NCBI GenBank assembly: GCA_035405785.1
Contig: DAONJS010000007.1
Coordinates: forward strand, 88,590-152,589
Length of the DNA stretch: 64,000 nt
Source of the DNA: BPGX01 sp035405785
GTDB taxonomy: Bacteria > Bacteroidota > Bacteroidia > B-17B0 > Aurantibacillaceae
Direction: 5' to 3'
Positions 36,877 through 45,983 of the stretch are shown one piece after another. A model generated the notes under the pieces. It saw nothing but the letters and a program-made list of their open reading frames with translations, searched no databases and was not told the origin of the DNA. A program made the translations under genes and the position numbers. Numbering within the stretch: the stretch's first letter is position 1; each line of letters opens with the position of its first letter.

Positions 36877-38427
36877 TTACAATTTTCGGAGTAATGTTCT
36901 GATGTTGGTTTTCTCGTCAATGTATGTATAAACACGATTAAGTAGCACTCTTTCTTGTTGCATACTATCTCTTTCTCTTATAGTAACAGTTTCATCTTGC
37001 AATGTTTGATTATCAATAGTTATGCAATATGGTGTTCCAATAGCATCTTGTCTTCTGTATCTTCTGCCAATAGTATCTTTGTCTTCGTAAATGATTTTTC
37101 CAAGATATTTGAGTTCTTCCCAAAGTTTTTGAGCAATTTCAGGCATACCGTCTTTTTTAACCAATGGGAACACAGCGGCTTTTACAGGTGCAAGTGCAGG
37201 TGGAATGCTCAATACAGTGCGGGTTTCATCTTCTACTTTTTCTTCTTTATATCCTGCTGAAATGATGGCTAAAAATAATCGGTCTAAACCAACTGATGTT
37301 TCTACAACATAAGGCACATAACTTGTATTTTCTTCTGGGTCAAAGTATTGTAATTTTTTACCACTATATTTTTCGTGATTAGATAAATCAAAATCAGTGC
37401 GAGAGTGAATACCTTCTAATTCTTTGAAGCCAAAAGGAAATTTGAATTCTATATCGCAGGCAGCATTTGCGTAGTGAGCAAGTTTTGTATGGTCTTTGAA
37501 GCGATAATATTCATTAGGTAATCCAAGAGCAAGATGCCATTTGAGTCGTGCTTCTTTCCAATATTCATACCATTGCATTTCGGTTTTTGGTTTTACAAAG
37601 AATTGCATTTCCATTTGTTCAAATTCTCTCATTCTAAAAATGAATTGACGGGCTACAATTTCATTACGAAATGCTTTACCAGTTTGAGCAATACCGAAAG
37701 GTATTTTCATTCGTGCAGTTTTTTGCACATTTAAGAAATTCACAAAAATTCCCTGTGCAGTTTCAGGTCTTAAATAAATAGTGTTGGCTTCATCAGATAC
37801 AGAACCAATTTGAGTAGAGAACATCAAATTAAATTGACGAACATCAGTCCAGTTGCGGCTTCCACTAATAGGACAAACAATTTCACAATCTAAAATAATT
37901 TGTTTGATTTCATTAAGATCATTGTTTTCAAGTGCAGTTTTGAATCTTTTTTCAATTTGGTCAATTTTTTCCTGAATTTCTTTTACTCTTGGATTAGTAG
38001 ATCTGAAAAGATTTTCATCAAAGTTTTCAAATCTTTTTTTGGCTTTATCAACTTCTTTTTGAATTTTGTCTTGAAGTTTTGCAATGTAATCTTCTATTAA
38101 TACATCTGCTCTGTATCTTTTTTTAGAATCTTTATTGTCTATTAATGGGTCGTTAAATGCATCAATATGGCCACTTGCTTTCCAAGTAGTAGGATGCATA
38201 AATATAGCGGCATCAATGCCCACGATATTTTGATGTAAATAAGTCATTGCTTGCCACCAGTATGTGCGGATATTATTTTTAAGTTCAGCACCATAAGCAC
38301 CATAATCATATACAGCACTTAATCCATCATAAATTTCACTGCTTGGATAGATAAAGCCATATTCTTTTGAGTGAGAAATGATTTTTTTGAAAATTTCTTC
38401 TGATTGTAAAACATTAGGTTGAGCCAT
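36877..38427 (-). CDS. glyS: Glycyl-tRNA synthetase (alpha2 class II type)
   Basis: 516 residues. Single-chain alpha2 enzyme: YGFIYPSSEIYDGLSAVYDY near the N-terminus, a helical insertion (about 90-180), class II motif 2 around EIVARQFIFRMREFEQMEMQ, VVETSVGLDRLFLAII (motif 3) and the C-terminal anticodon-binding domain with RRYRRQDAIGTPYCITID. Charges tRNA-Gly. It is the first gene of a six-gene minus-strand run (glyS-fmt-pyrD-HMG-CoA lyase-DUF4910-GT-B-like) where all junctions overlap or are 1 nt apart. A TATTTTCG near-consensus box lies about 24 nt upstream. Confidence 0.96.
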   Translation of the reverse strand: MAQPNVLQSEEIFKKIISHSKEYGFIYPSSEIYDGLSAVYDYGAYGAELKNNIRTYWWQAMTYLHQNIVGIDAAIFMHPTTWKASGHIDAFNDPLIDNKDSKKRYRADVLIEDYIAKLQDKIQKEVDKAKKRFENFDENLFRSTNPRVKEIQEKIDQIEKRFKTALENNDLNEIKQIILDCEIVCPISGSRNWTDVRQFNLMFSTQIGSVSDEANTIYLRPETAQGIFVNFLNVQKTARMKIPFGIAQTGKAFRNEIVARQFIFRMREFEQMEMQFFVKPKTEMQWYEYWKEARLKWHLALGLPNEYYRFKDHTKLAHYANAACDIEFKFPFGFKELEGIHSRTDFDLSNHEKYSGKKLQYFDPEENTSYVPYVVETSVGLDRLFLAIISAGYKEEKVEDETRTVLSIPPALAPVKAAVFPLVKKDGMPEIAQKLWEELKYLGKIIYEDKDTIGRRYRRQDAIGTPYCITIDNQTLQDETVTIRERDSMQQERVLLNRVYTYIDEKTNIRTLLRKL

Positions 38428-38586
38428 ACTTGTGAATTAAAATTTGTGCGAAAATACGAAATTTTATGAGTAGAATTTTTTAAATAAAGTTACTTTTTTG
38501 TTGAATGATTAAAACAGATAAGTTTTAGTGTCCTAAAGTGAAATTGAAGAATTAAAATTACGTTGAATGATAAAAACAGATTGTTT

Positions 38587-39894
38587 TTAGGGAGTAATAC
38601 TATCAATACATTTAATAAGTTCTTGAGTTAGTTGTTTTCTTGAAAATTTGAGGTAGTTAGAATTTTGAAAGTGAGAAATGGGAGTTTGGAACAAGGTTAA
38701 TAAAGCATTTTTGATGTCAGATAAATCATGCGGTTCAGCAACTATGCCAGATTGAGTTTCATAAATAATTTTTGCGGCATCACCATCTTTTGGACCAATC
38801 GTTAAAATGGGTTTTTGTAGGGCAAGGTATTCAAATAATTTTCCTGTAAGGATGCCTTTGCTGTTGGGGGCTTCGTTAATTATCAATAACAATGCATTTG
38901 CTTGTGATGAGATTTTCAATGTTTGCGAATGTGGTAAATAACCAATATTTTCAATGTATTGTTCAATGTTATTTGTTTTAATGCTTTCCCAAATGCTTGC
39001 ATCTGCTTTGCCAATCAATTGTATTTTAAAGTTTTGCGGTAATTTTTTTTCTTGAGAGAGTTCTGCAATGGCTTTCCATAGAAACTTTGGATTTCTGTTA
39101 GCAGGTAAAAGGCCAGTATAACACAATGTAAATTGTTGTAGGTTGGATTGTATTGAAATTTCAGAAAAATCATCAGGGTCAAACCCATTTGTGATAGTAA
39201 AAAATTTTTCTGGATGTTGAGGGCATTTTTGTTGTAGTTCAGATGTAAGCGTGTAACTAACTGTAATTATTTTATCTGCTGTTTGAATTACTTTTTTTTC
39301 AAGCGATTGATGTTTTTTTTGAGCAAATTTAGAAAGATGAAGTTCATTAAGAAAGTCAATGTTTGTCCAAGGGTCTCGGAAATCGGCAATCCATTGAATG
39401 TATGGAAATTTTTTTTTGAGATGATAAGCAATAAGATGAAGAGAGTGGGGTGGGCCTGTAGAAATTATGGCATCTACTTTGTTTGAATTTAGATAGTTTG
39501 TAAGATAACGGACAGATGGCTTAATCCAAAGCATTTTAGCATCGGGTATAAAAATATTACCACGAATCCATTTACTGATTTTTTCTGACAAAGAAGGTTT
39601 TGAATTTTTTTCATTGAGAAATGAAACTGTAATTTTTTCGTTAGAAGATTTCCCTGTAAATTTTTTGTAAAGTGTGTATGGTTCAATAATTTTAGTTTTT
39701 AGAACAGTGATATTTTTTTTAGGGATATCTGATAGGTGAGAGTTGTCAATAGTAGGCATTTCGGGGTTTTCGGGGGTATAAACAATGCAATGATAGTTCA
39801 TTTGCGTTAGATATTTTACAAATTTTAGCCATCTTTGCACACCCGAACCGCCTGATGGAGGCCAATAGTAAGTGATAATTAAAATTTTTTTCAT
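38587..39894 (-). CDS. Family 4 glycosyltransferase (GT-B fold)
   Basis: 435 residues. N-terminal KILIITYYWPPSGGSGVQRW with the donor-domain start typical of GT4; WIADFRDPWTN near 180; ITNGFDPDDF near 245; TLCYTGLLPANRNP and, in the nucleotide-binding part, GILTGKLFEYLALQKPIL. Transfers a sugar from a nucleotide donor onto a surface glycan at the cytoplasmic face. It overlaps the next small gene upstream by 4 nt. Specific sugar unknown. Confidence 0.9.
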   Translation of the reverse strand: MKKILIITYYWPPSGGSGVQRWLKFVKYLTQMNYHCIVYTPENPEMPTIDNSHLSDIPKKNITVLKTKIIEPYTLYKKFTGKSSNEKITVSFLNEKNSKPSLSEKISKWIRGNIFIPDAKMLWIKPSVRYLTNYLNSNKVDAIISTGPPHSLHLIAYHLKKKFPYIQWIADFRDPWTNIDFLNELHLSKFAQKKHQSLEKKVIQTADKIITVSYTLTSELQQKCPQHPEKFFTITNGFDPDDFSEISIQSNLQQFTLCYTGLLPANRNPKFLWKAIAELSQEKKLPQNFKIQLIGKADASIWESIKTNNIEQYIENIGYLPHSQTLKISSQANALLLIINEAPNSKGILTGKLFEYLALQKPILTIGPKDGDAAKIIYETQSGIVAEPHDLSDIKNALLTLFQTPISHFQNSNYLKFSRKQLTQELIKCIDSITP

Positions 39895-40139
39895 ACTGTG
39901 TTTCTACCAAAATTACAATCTAATAGTTGTTGATACATATCATTAAACCTTTGTCTAACTTTTTCTATAAAATCGTTATTGATTATTTTTTTTAGATGTT
40001 CTATTGAAGGCACATCTTCAAGGTGAAATTTAAAGTGTTGTTCCATTGGACCTGCTTCAAATTTCACAATATATTTATTGTTCCATATAAATATTTGAAT
40101 GGACATTGAAGGGTGAGGAATAGTATCTATGACTCGCAT
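39891..40139 (-). CDS. Conserved small hypothetical protein
   Basis: 82 residues, no signal peptide or membrane segment. It reads as a small alpha/beta protein (MRVIDTIPHPSMSIQIF, YIVKFEAGPMEQHFKF, a helical IEHLKKIINNDF-type second half). I recognise no family. It sits between the GT4 gene (4-nt overlap) and the 152-residue gene (3 nt apart); tight spacing and clean ATG support expression as part of that run. No function proposed. Confidence 0.7.
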   Translation of the reverse strand: MRVIDTIPHPSMSIQIFIWNNKYIVKFEAGPMEQHFKFHLEDVPSIEHLKKIINNDFIEKVRQRFNDMYQQLLDCNFGRNTV

Positions 40140-40142
40140 AAA

Positions 40143-40601
40143 TTATTTTTCTTTGAAAATTTTTTTGAAATTAAATGCGGATTGTAGAACATGAATTGGT
40201 GAGGTAAATTTATCGCCATCTTCTCTAATACGAGATTGGATAGAGTAAGCAAGGTCAACAAAATGTTTTTTATTTAGTTTTAATAAAACTTTTTCTGCTT
40301 TTTCATCACCATCAATAATTCTTGCACAAGCCGCCCAATCTGGTTGATTGACTTTGATTAAAAAATCAAACGCTTCATCATCGTCCCATACAGCATTTAC
40401 AAAAGCGGCAAGATGATAGTGTTTTGATTTGATAAGATATTGAAAGGCGTTTTTATCATCTCTAATAGCATCTAAAGTTGCTATTAATTCTTTGTAATTA
40501 TTAAGGATTAACCAATTAAATGCAGTTGTATCATTATAGACATGTTGAGTAAATTTTTCAATGGCTTCTTTTGGATATGATTTTAATACGATTTTTTTCA
40601 T
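40143..40601 (-). CDS. Conserved hypothetical helical-repeat protein
   Basis: 152 residues, soluble, mostly helical, with a loosely repeated unit of about 30-33 residues (TAFNWLILNNYKELIATLDA, NAFQYLIKSKHYHLAAFVNA, EAFDFLIKVNQPDWAACARI), each starting with D/N-x-x-A-F and ending in an Ala-rich turn. The repeat suggests a small HEAT/ankyrin-like scaffold. No known family is recognised. 17 nt downstream of porD on the same strand. Confidence 0.72.
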   Translation of the reverse strand: MKKIVLKSYPKEAIEKFTQHVYNDTTAFNWLILNNYKELIATLDAIRDDKNAFQYLIKSKHYHLAAFVNAVWDDDEAFDFLIKVNQPDWAACARIIDGDEKAEKVLLKLNKKHFVDLAYSIQSRIREDGDKFTSPIHVLQSAFNFKKIFKEK

Positions 40602-40618
40602 AGGGTAATTGAAAAAAT

Positions 40619-41530
40619 TTAACCTTTTATGGCATCGTATTTACTAGCATTTGCAGGGTCAATAGTAGTAAGTATTTCAATGGCTTTTTGTTTTTCTTCT
40701 GGAGTAGCTTCTTTGAAGATTTTAATAATTTCATCTCGTTTGGTGTTCATTAATACCTGCATATTGAATGAAGCAGGTCTTACCTGATAAACTTTTACAA
40801 GTGCTTCCATTGCATTTAATATATTGGCTCTACCTTCTTCTGGTTTTTCATACATAATATCTAATCCTAAACGATGATATTTATACATAAATTCTCGTAT
40901 ACCCTGAAAAGCAGGTTGAAGTTGATTATCTACAAACCAATATCTATTTTTTTGACCAGGTTCGCTTGGAGACCAACCTTTTTCTCCAAAACTTTGAGCA
41001 TTGGAGGCAATGATTTGTGCTCTGTTCCAGAATTCTGTTCCGCCATACAATGAAAAAGTATCGTAATCAATTGCAAGAATAATGTTTATGTAATAGGCAA
41101 TTACTGATGTAAGATTAGTTTCAAAATTGTTTAGGTTAAATTGTAATTGAGTAAATTGTTGATAAATGATATGAAAGTTTTCATCCATGATGTTTAGTGT
41201 AGGCGTGAAGTATGTGCTTTTGTAAACGGGTCTTCTTGCTTGTACTTGAATAGTTGCATTGTAGTCGCCAATGTCGTTTTTTTGAGTGATGTTGATGAGC
41301 ATGGAACATTCAATTTTTTCAATAGGTTCAAAATTATCTTTTGTCCATTTGTTATTATTGATGAATTCAGTAAGAGCATTTTTTAATTGATCAAAAATTT
41401 GTTTTTCTTGAGTACCTTGTACTTGTTGAGAGACAACGGTTAATTGACAATTAATTTCTTGAGAAAATAATTTATTATTAAACTCAAAAATTAAAGCGGA
41501 TAAACTAAATATGAATATTAATTTTTTCAT
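40619..41530 (-). CDS. porD: Type IX secretion system protein PorD-like (DUF4835)
   Basis: 303 residues from ATG 41530. Signal peptide about 1-24 (ending NNKLFSQ). The DUF4835 body is recognised by LTVVSQQVQGTQEKQIFDQL, LNIMDENFHIIYQQF, TNLTSVIAYYINIILAIDYDTF, GGTEFWNRAQIIASNAQ and RYWFVDNQLQPAFQGIREF. Members are tied to the type IX system and are predicted periplasmic or outer-membrane proteins. A Met four codons upstream is inside the TATGTTTG promoter box and is rejected. The assignment to the PorD name rests on my recall of the family, not a search. Confidence 0.82.
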   Translation of the reverse strand: MKKLIFIFSLSALIFEFNNKLFSQEINCQLTVVSQQVQGTQEKQIFDQLKNALTEFINNNKWTKDNFEPIEKIECSMLINITQKNDIGDYNATIQVQARRPVYKSTYFTPTLNIMDENFHIIYQQFTQLQFNLNNFETNLTSVIAYYINIILAIDYDTFSLYGGTEFWNRAQIIASNAQSFGEKGWSPSEPGQKNRYWFVDNQLQPAFQGIREFMYKYHRLGLDIMYEKPEEGRANILNAMEALVKVYQVRPASFNMQVLMNTKRDEIIKIFKEATPEEKQKAIEILTTIDPANASKYDAIKG

Positions 41531-41535
41531 TTTGG

Positions 41536-41543
41536 CAAACATA
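41536..41543 (-). promoter_or_regulatory. porD promoter box TATGTTTG
   Basis: Exact TAnnTTTG match on the minus strand, ending 5 nt before the chosen ATG; it overlaps the alternative upstream ATG. Confidence 0.6.
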
Positions 41544-41575
41544 ATGAATTTAAGGATATAAAACGGAATTCTCTA

Positions 41576-42442
41576 TTAGTTATTATATTTTTTTGACATT
41601 GCTAATATATTGCAGAAAGTTGGCAAATCAGAATCATTATTAATTGGTTTTAATTTTCCTCTTTTTTGAATTAAATAAATAGAATAATCAAGTTCTTTTA
41701 ATAAACTTAATAAATCTTTAGATGAATAACCTGCGGCATTAAAATTTTTTTCACTGATTTCAATCATTAAAGTTGGTTTGAATTTTTTTATAGTATTTAT
41801 TCCTCCTTGTAAAACAAAAAGCTCATTTCCTTCTACATCAATTTTTATGTAATGAACAGTATTTATATTGAGAATATTAAATATATTGTCTAATGAGTCA
41901 ATTCCTATTTCTTCAATAATTTTTGCATCAATGAAATTTTTTTGATGTAATGAAAAAAGCCCATCATTTGTGGTATTTATATCATCATAAATGGGAAGTA
42001 TTTCTTTTCTTAATCCAACGCCTTTTTTAATAGGCGTAATTTTATTTTTCAAATGAGGATTTAAGGAGATGTTTTCCTGAAGTTGTTCATACATTTTTTG
42101 AACAGGTTCAAAAGAATAAACATGTCCGTTATCATTTATCATAGAAGCCGCAAAGAGTGTATATTCACCGATATTTGCACCAATATCAAAAAGAATACTA
42201 TCTGGTGAAAGTGTTTTTTGCAAAGCAAAAATAGTGTTCCAGTCGTGAGCACCTCGCCAATATATTTTATTGCCTAAATATCTTGAAATATCTACTTTTA
42301 TCTTGAATTTATAAGGTGTTTCAATAATTTTTATTTCGCTTTTTTTGGGTGGTGGAAAAATGTATGAAAATAATTTATAAAGGTAATATCCTCCTGGAAT
42401 AATGAATGCTTGCCTTGAAATATAAGATAATAAATTTTTCAT
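41576..42442 (-). CDS. FkbM family SAM-dependent methyltransferase
   Basis: 288 residues. SAM loop LFDIGANIGEYTLFAASM (near 93-110), FEPVQKMYEQL, and the family hallmark HYIKIDVEGNELFVLQGGI near 210. Second FkbM enzyme in the window; only short motif similarity to the one at 12326-13069 is evident. It overlaps the GT4 gene upstream by 4 nt, so it probably methylates a sugar added by that enzyme. Confidence 0.9.
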   Translation of the reverse strand: MKNLLSYISRQAFIIPGGYYLYKLFSYIFPPPKKSEIKIIETPYKFKIKVDISRYLGNKIYWRGAHDWNTIFALQKTLSPDSILFDIGANIGEYTLFAASMINDNGHVYSFEPVQKMYEQLQENISLNPHLKNKITPIKKGVGLRKEILPIYDDINTTNDGLFSLHQKNFIDAKIIEEIGIDSLDNIFNILNINTVHYIKIDVEGNELFVLQGGINTIKKFKPTLMIEISEKNFNAAGYSSKDLLSLLKELDYSIYLIQKRGKLKPINNDSDLPTFCNILAMSKKYNN

Positions 42443-43584
42443 GAGTATATTGATTGAAATTTTTGTGAAATGGATTCTTCACTATAATTTGAAAGCATTG
42501 TAGATTGAACTGTTTTAGGATTATATCTAGAGTAATTTTGATAAATATGTAAAATAGCTTTTTTGGTAGATTCTTCATCGTTTATTGGCACAAGGATACC
42601 ATTTTTTTCATTGACAAATTCTTCTGGTCCGCCGCATTTTGTTACAATAACTGGAAGTCCATGAAGTATAGCTTCAGCAGTAACTATTGAAAATGTTTCA
42701 AATAAACTTAATAAGATGAAAGCATGATGATTAAAATAAACATCTGATATTTTATCATTATCAATTTTCCCTTTGAAAAATATATTTTTATTCAAACTTC
42801 CTAATTTTTCTGCTAATTCCATCAGTTTTTCTCTGTCTTTTCCATCACCATAGACATTTAATATAATGTCTGGATATTCTTTTGACAATTCAGAAATCAT
42901 TTTTATTAAAAATGAAATATTTTTTGGATAATTTACTAAATTTGAAATGGTGAGTAATTTGAATTTATTTGAATTTAATTTTTTTTCAGGAATAAATTCT
43001 GGTACTTTTAGTACATTAGGAATTATGATAATTTTTTCATCAGAAAAATGAAATCTTTTTTGCATTTCAACTTTTAAATAATTTGATATTACAGAAATTT
43101 TTTGGAAGCGATTTAATCTTTTTGTAAGCAAAAATTTGAGTAAGGAATTAAGTTTATTAAAAGAATTATCTTTAAATGTATAACCGCTCCAGTGTTCACT
43201 TAAAATCCATTTTTTTATATTAAGAAGTTCTAATAAATAAGTGAAAACTGCAAATGGATATGATACATGTAAATGAAAAATGTCAATTTTTTTGAATTGT
43301 TTTTTACATTTAATTCCTTCAATAAATGGAATTAAAAAATAACCTAAATGCTTTAATGGAAAAAATGATGGAATTTGATAGATAGTTATTTTTCCAAATG
43401 ATTCATTTAGTTGGAAATTATTATACCAAAAAAGTCCCTTTTTATGCTGAATATTAAAGCAATGTAAGTCGGCAAACTTTGATATAACATCTAAATGTTT
43501 TTTAATAAAAATAGCCGAATATTCGCTTTGACTGCATCTATACCATCCAGCCCAACAGAGTATTTTTTTTCTTGATGTATCCAT
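42439..43584 (-). CDS. Family 4 glycosyltransferase (GT-B fold)
   Basis: 381 residues from ATG 43584 (MDTSRKKILCWAGW); the Met five codons upstream is possible but less likely. N-terminal acceptor domain, then the donor domain with KLLTISNLVNYPKNISFLI, GDGKDREKLMELAEKLG, NIFFKGKI and the GT4 E-x7-E motif in FETFSIVTAEAILHGLPVIV followed by CGGPEEFV. Retaining glycosyltransferase for surface glycan assembly. Forms a two-gene unit with the FkbM methyltransferase. Confidence 0.92.
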   Translation of the reverse strand: MDTSRKKILCWAGWYRCSQSEYSAIFIKKHLDVISKFADLHCFNIQHKKGLFWYNNFQLNESFGKITIYQIPSFFPLKHLGYFLIPFIEGIKCKKQFKKIDIFHLHVSYPFAVFTYLLELLNIKKWILSEHWSGYTFKDNSFNKLNSLLKFLLTKRLNRFQKISVISNYLKVEMQKRFHFSDEKIIIIPNVLKVPEFIPEKKLNSNKFKLLTISNLVNYPKNISFLIKMISELSKEYPDIILNVYGDGKDREKLMELAEKLGSLNKNIFFKGKIDNDKISDVYFNHHAFILLSLFETFSIVTAEAILHGLPVIVTKCGGPEEFVNEKNGILVPINDEESTKKAILHIYQNYSRYNPKTVQSTMLSNYSEESISQKFQSIYS

Positions 43585-43663
43585 TTTGAATTGCCACAAA
43601 TTAACAGAATTAATTTATTATTAAGTTTTATTTAATAGATTTATTTGAATGAATTATTTTAAT

Positions 43664-43671
43664 TACCTTTG
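43664..43671 (+). promoter_or_regulatory. Promoter of the DUF5689 lipoprotein gene (-7 TACCTTTG; -33 TTTG at 43644-43647)
   Basis: Exact TAnnTTTG match 17 nt before the ATG, with a TTTG 16 nt further upstream. Confidence 0.65.
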
Positions 43672-43688
43672 CGGCAAAATTAATTTTT

Positions 43689-44963
43689 ATGAAAAAAGTA
43701 ATTTATGGTGTTTCAGTGATAGGAATAATGGTAGGTATATTTTATTCATGTAAGAAAAAATACGATGCTCCACCTCAACAAGTAATTCCTTCTGGAAATC
43801 CTACTACAATTGCTGCTTTGAAAACTATGTATGCAGGAAAGGATACAACATTCCGTTCTGATATCAATTTATATTGTACTGTCATTGCAGATGAAACATC
43901 AGGTAATTTTTACAAAGAAAGTTATGTGAGAGATGCAACTGGTGCTATTCATTTGCGTCTTTTGGCATCTGGTGGATTGTATGTCGGTGATTCTATTAGA
44001 ATAAATTTGAAAGGAGCAAAACTTACTCAATATCAAGGAGTTCTTCAATTAGATTCTATTGATGTAGATAAAATGGTTGCAAAGCAAAAAACAGGTTTAA
44101 AACCTTCACCAGTTACATTAAATATAACTCAAATAAATGATAATTATTTATCTCAACTCATCAAACTGAATGGTGTTGAGTTCATCCCTTCAGATAAAAA
44201 TCAATATTTTGCAGATGCTACCAATCAGCAATCTTTAAACAGAACAATTACTGATTGTAATAACTATCAAATTTTAGTTAGAACAAGTGGATATGCTAAT
44301 TTTGCAAATCAAAAAACACCATCTGGTAATGGCTCAATCATTGCAATCGTAGGCAAATATGGAGGTCAATATCAATTATACATTAGAAATTTTAATGAAG
44401 TTAATATGAATGGTCCAGGATGTGGTTCAGTGCCAACTACTACATTAAATGAAACTTTTTCTGCATGCACACCAAGCGTAGATATTAATTTAATTGGTTG
44501 GGCAAATGAAAATCTGAATAATATAATTAAATGGTCTGCAGATAATTCAACATATACTGGTAATACGGTTGCAAAAGCATCATTATACAATGCTTCAACT
44601 ACAGGTGCTCAAGATACATTATTTTTAATTACTCCTGCAATTCAAGCAACTGGTACTACTCAAAACCTTTCATTTGATATTGGAGTAAAATACTATGATG
44701 CTGGACATCCAAATTTATTATCAGTAGCAATTTCCACAAATTATGTAGGAAGTGGGTCTCCCGCTGCTGCTTCATGGACAATTGTTCCCGGGTTTACTAT
44801 TCCATCTGGTAATACTACTTCGCTTCAACCTGCTGGTACAGTCAATCTAACTCCATTATTACCTCCTGGTTATACTGGAACTTTTAGAATTGCCTTCAAA
44901 CATTATGGTAAAAAAGGCACTTACGATTCTAATGTTTACATTGACAATGTAAAAATCCAATAA
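43689..44963 (+). CDS. DUF5689-domain secreted lipoprotein
   Basis: 424 residues. Lipoprotein signal ending GIFYSCKKK (lipobox Cys about 21). The DUF5689 OB-like domain lies at about 40-240 (TIAALKTMYAGKD, CTVIADETSGNFYKESYVRD, HLRLLASGGLYVGDSIRINL). A jelly-roll-like C-terminal part follows at about 255-424 (LNETFSACTP, GWANENLNNIIKWS, FDIGVKYYDAGHPNLLSVAI, YIDNVKI), similar to 'choice-of-anchor'-type domains. Probably attached to the outer membrane surface. Nucleic-acid or carbohydrate binding has been suggested for neighbouring domain types but is not shown here. Confidence 0.85.
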   Translation: MKKVIYGVSVIGIMVGIFYSCKKKYDAPPQQVIPSGNPTTIAALKTMYAGKDTTFRSDINLYCTVIADETSGNFYKESYVRDATGAIHLRLLASGGLYVGDSIRINLKGAKLTQYQGVLQLDSIDVDKMVAKQKTGLKPSPVTLNITQINDNYLSQLIKLNGVEFIPSDKNQYFADATNQQSLNRTITDCNNYQILVRTSGYANFANQKTPSGNGSIIAIVGKYGGQYQLYIRNFNEVNMNGPGCGSVPTTTLNETFSACTPSVDINLIGWANENLNNIIKWSADNSTYTGNTVAKASLYNASTTGAQDTLFLITPAIQATGTTQNLSFDIGVKYYDAGHPNLLSVAISTNYVGSGSPAAASWTIVPGFTIPSGNTTSLQPAGTVNLTPLLPPGYTGTFRIAFKHYGKKGTYDSNVYIDNVKIQ

Positions 44964-44975
44964 AAATAAAACACT

Positions 44976-45830
44976 ATGAAAAAATATCCAATTATCTTGA
45001 TAATTGCAACAACTTTACTTACCGCATGTGGCAATAAACAAGAAGAAGCAGAAAAAAATCCATTAGCAGATAGTTTATCAAATGTAAATACACAATTAAA
45101 TTCTCAACTTTCTCAAAAAGAAGCGGCATTACAAGAATTTATAGATGCTTTTAATGAAATTCAGGATAATATTAATCAAATTAAAGAGAAAGAAAAAATT
45201 GTTACAAATTCTACACAAACTGGCGATGTAAAAAGCAAGGAAGAAACTATTAAGGAAGATATTCAAGCTATTTATGATTTATTGAATAAAAATAAAATGA
45301 AAGTAGCATCATTAAGTAAAAAGTTGAAAGATGCTAACATTAAAAATGAAGGGTTAGAAAAAATGATTGCTAACTTGCAAGCTATGATTGATGAAAAAGA
45401 TAGAGAAATTGAAACACTTAAAGATAAAATTGAAGCACTAAATATTGAACTTTCAAATTTGCAAACATCATATCAGGAATTAGCACAAGAAAATGAAGTA
45501 AAAACAGAAAAATTATATACTGCTTATTATGCTATTGGAACTGCAAAAGAACTGAAAGAAAAAGGAGTTATTACCAAAGAAGGAGGATTTATAGGTATAG
45601 GAAAAGCTACAAAATTAAAAGATGATTTTAATAAAGATTATTTTACTAAAATTGATGTTACAAAAATTACATCTATTCCTATCAGTGCTAAATCTGCAAA
45701 AGTGCTAACAACACATCCTTCTAATTCATATAAAATAGTAGGAGATAAAAAACATGTTGATAGAATAGAAATTATCAATGCTGATGAATTCTGGAGTGCA
45801 TCAAAGTTTCTTGTAATTGTAATAGAGTAA
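44976..45830 (+). CDS. Coiled-coil lipoprotein
   Basis: 284 residues. Signal with lipobox LLTACGNK (Cys about 18). Residues about 30-185 are heptad-rich coiled coil (EKMIANLQAMIDEKDREIETL). The tail (about 185-284) has KLYTAYYAIGTAKELKEKGV, GGFIGIGKATKLKDDFN and a beta-rich end (ILTTHPSNSYKIVG), a pattern seen in conserved Bacteroidota lipoproteins of unknown role. 12 nt downstream of the DUF5689 gene, so co-transcribed. A structural envelope or spacer function is guessed from the coiled coil. Confidence 0.85.
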   Translation: MKKYPIILIIATTLLTACGNKQEEAEKNPLADSLSNVNTQLNSQLSQKEAALQEFIDAFNEIQDNINQIKEKEKIVTNSTQTGDVKSKEETIKEDIQAIYDLLNKNKMKVASLSKKLKDANIKNEGLEKMIANLQAMIDEKDREIETLKDKIEALNIELSNLQTSYQELAQENEVKTEKLYTAYYAIGTAKELKEKGVITKEGGFIGIGKATKLKDDFNKDYFTKIDVTKITSIPISAKSAKVLTTHPSNSYKIVGDKKHVDRIEIINADEFWSASKFLVIVIE

Positions 45831-45983
45831 AGGAGTTAATTAAATATTGACATTTTCAGTTACTCAATCCAAATATTTATGTTACTATTTTAGATAATGG
45901 CTTTAGAAGTTTAGTAGATGGAAAATATTTTACACAGATTTGAAGTACAAATTGATAATTTTTTCAAAAGAAAAGTTTTAAAA

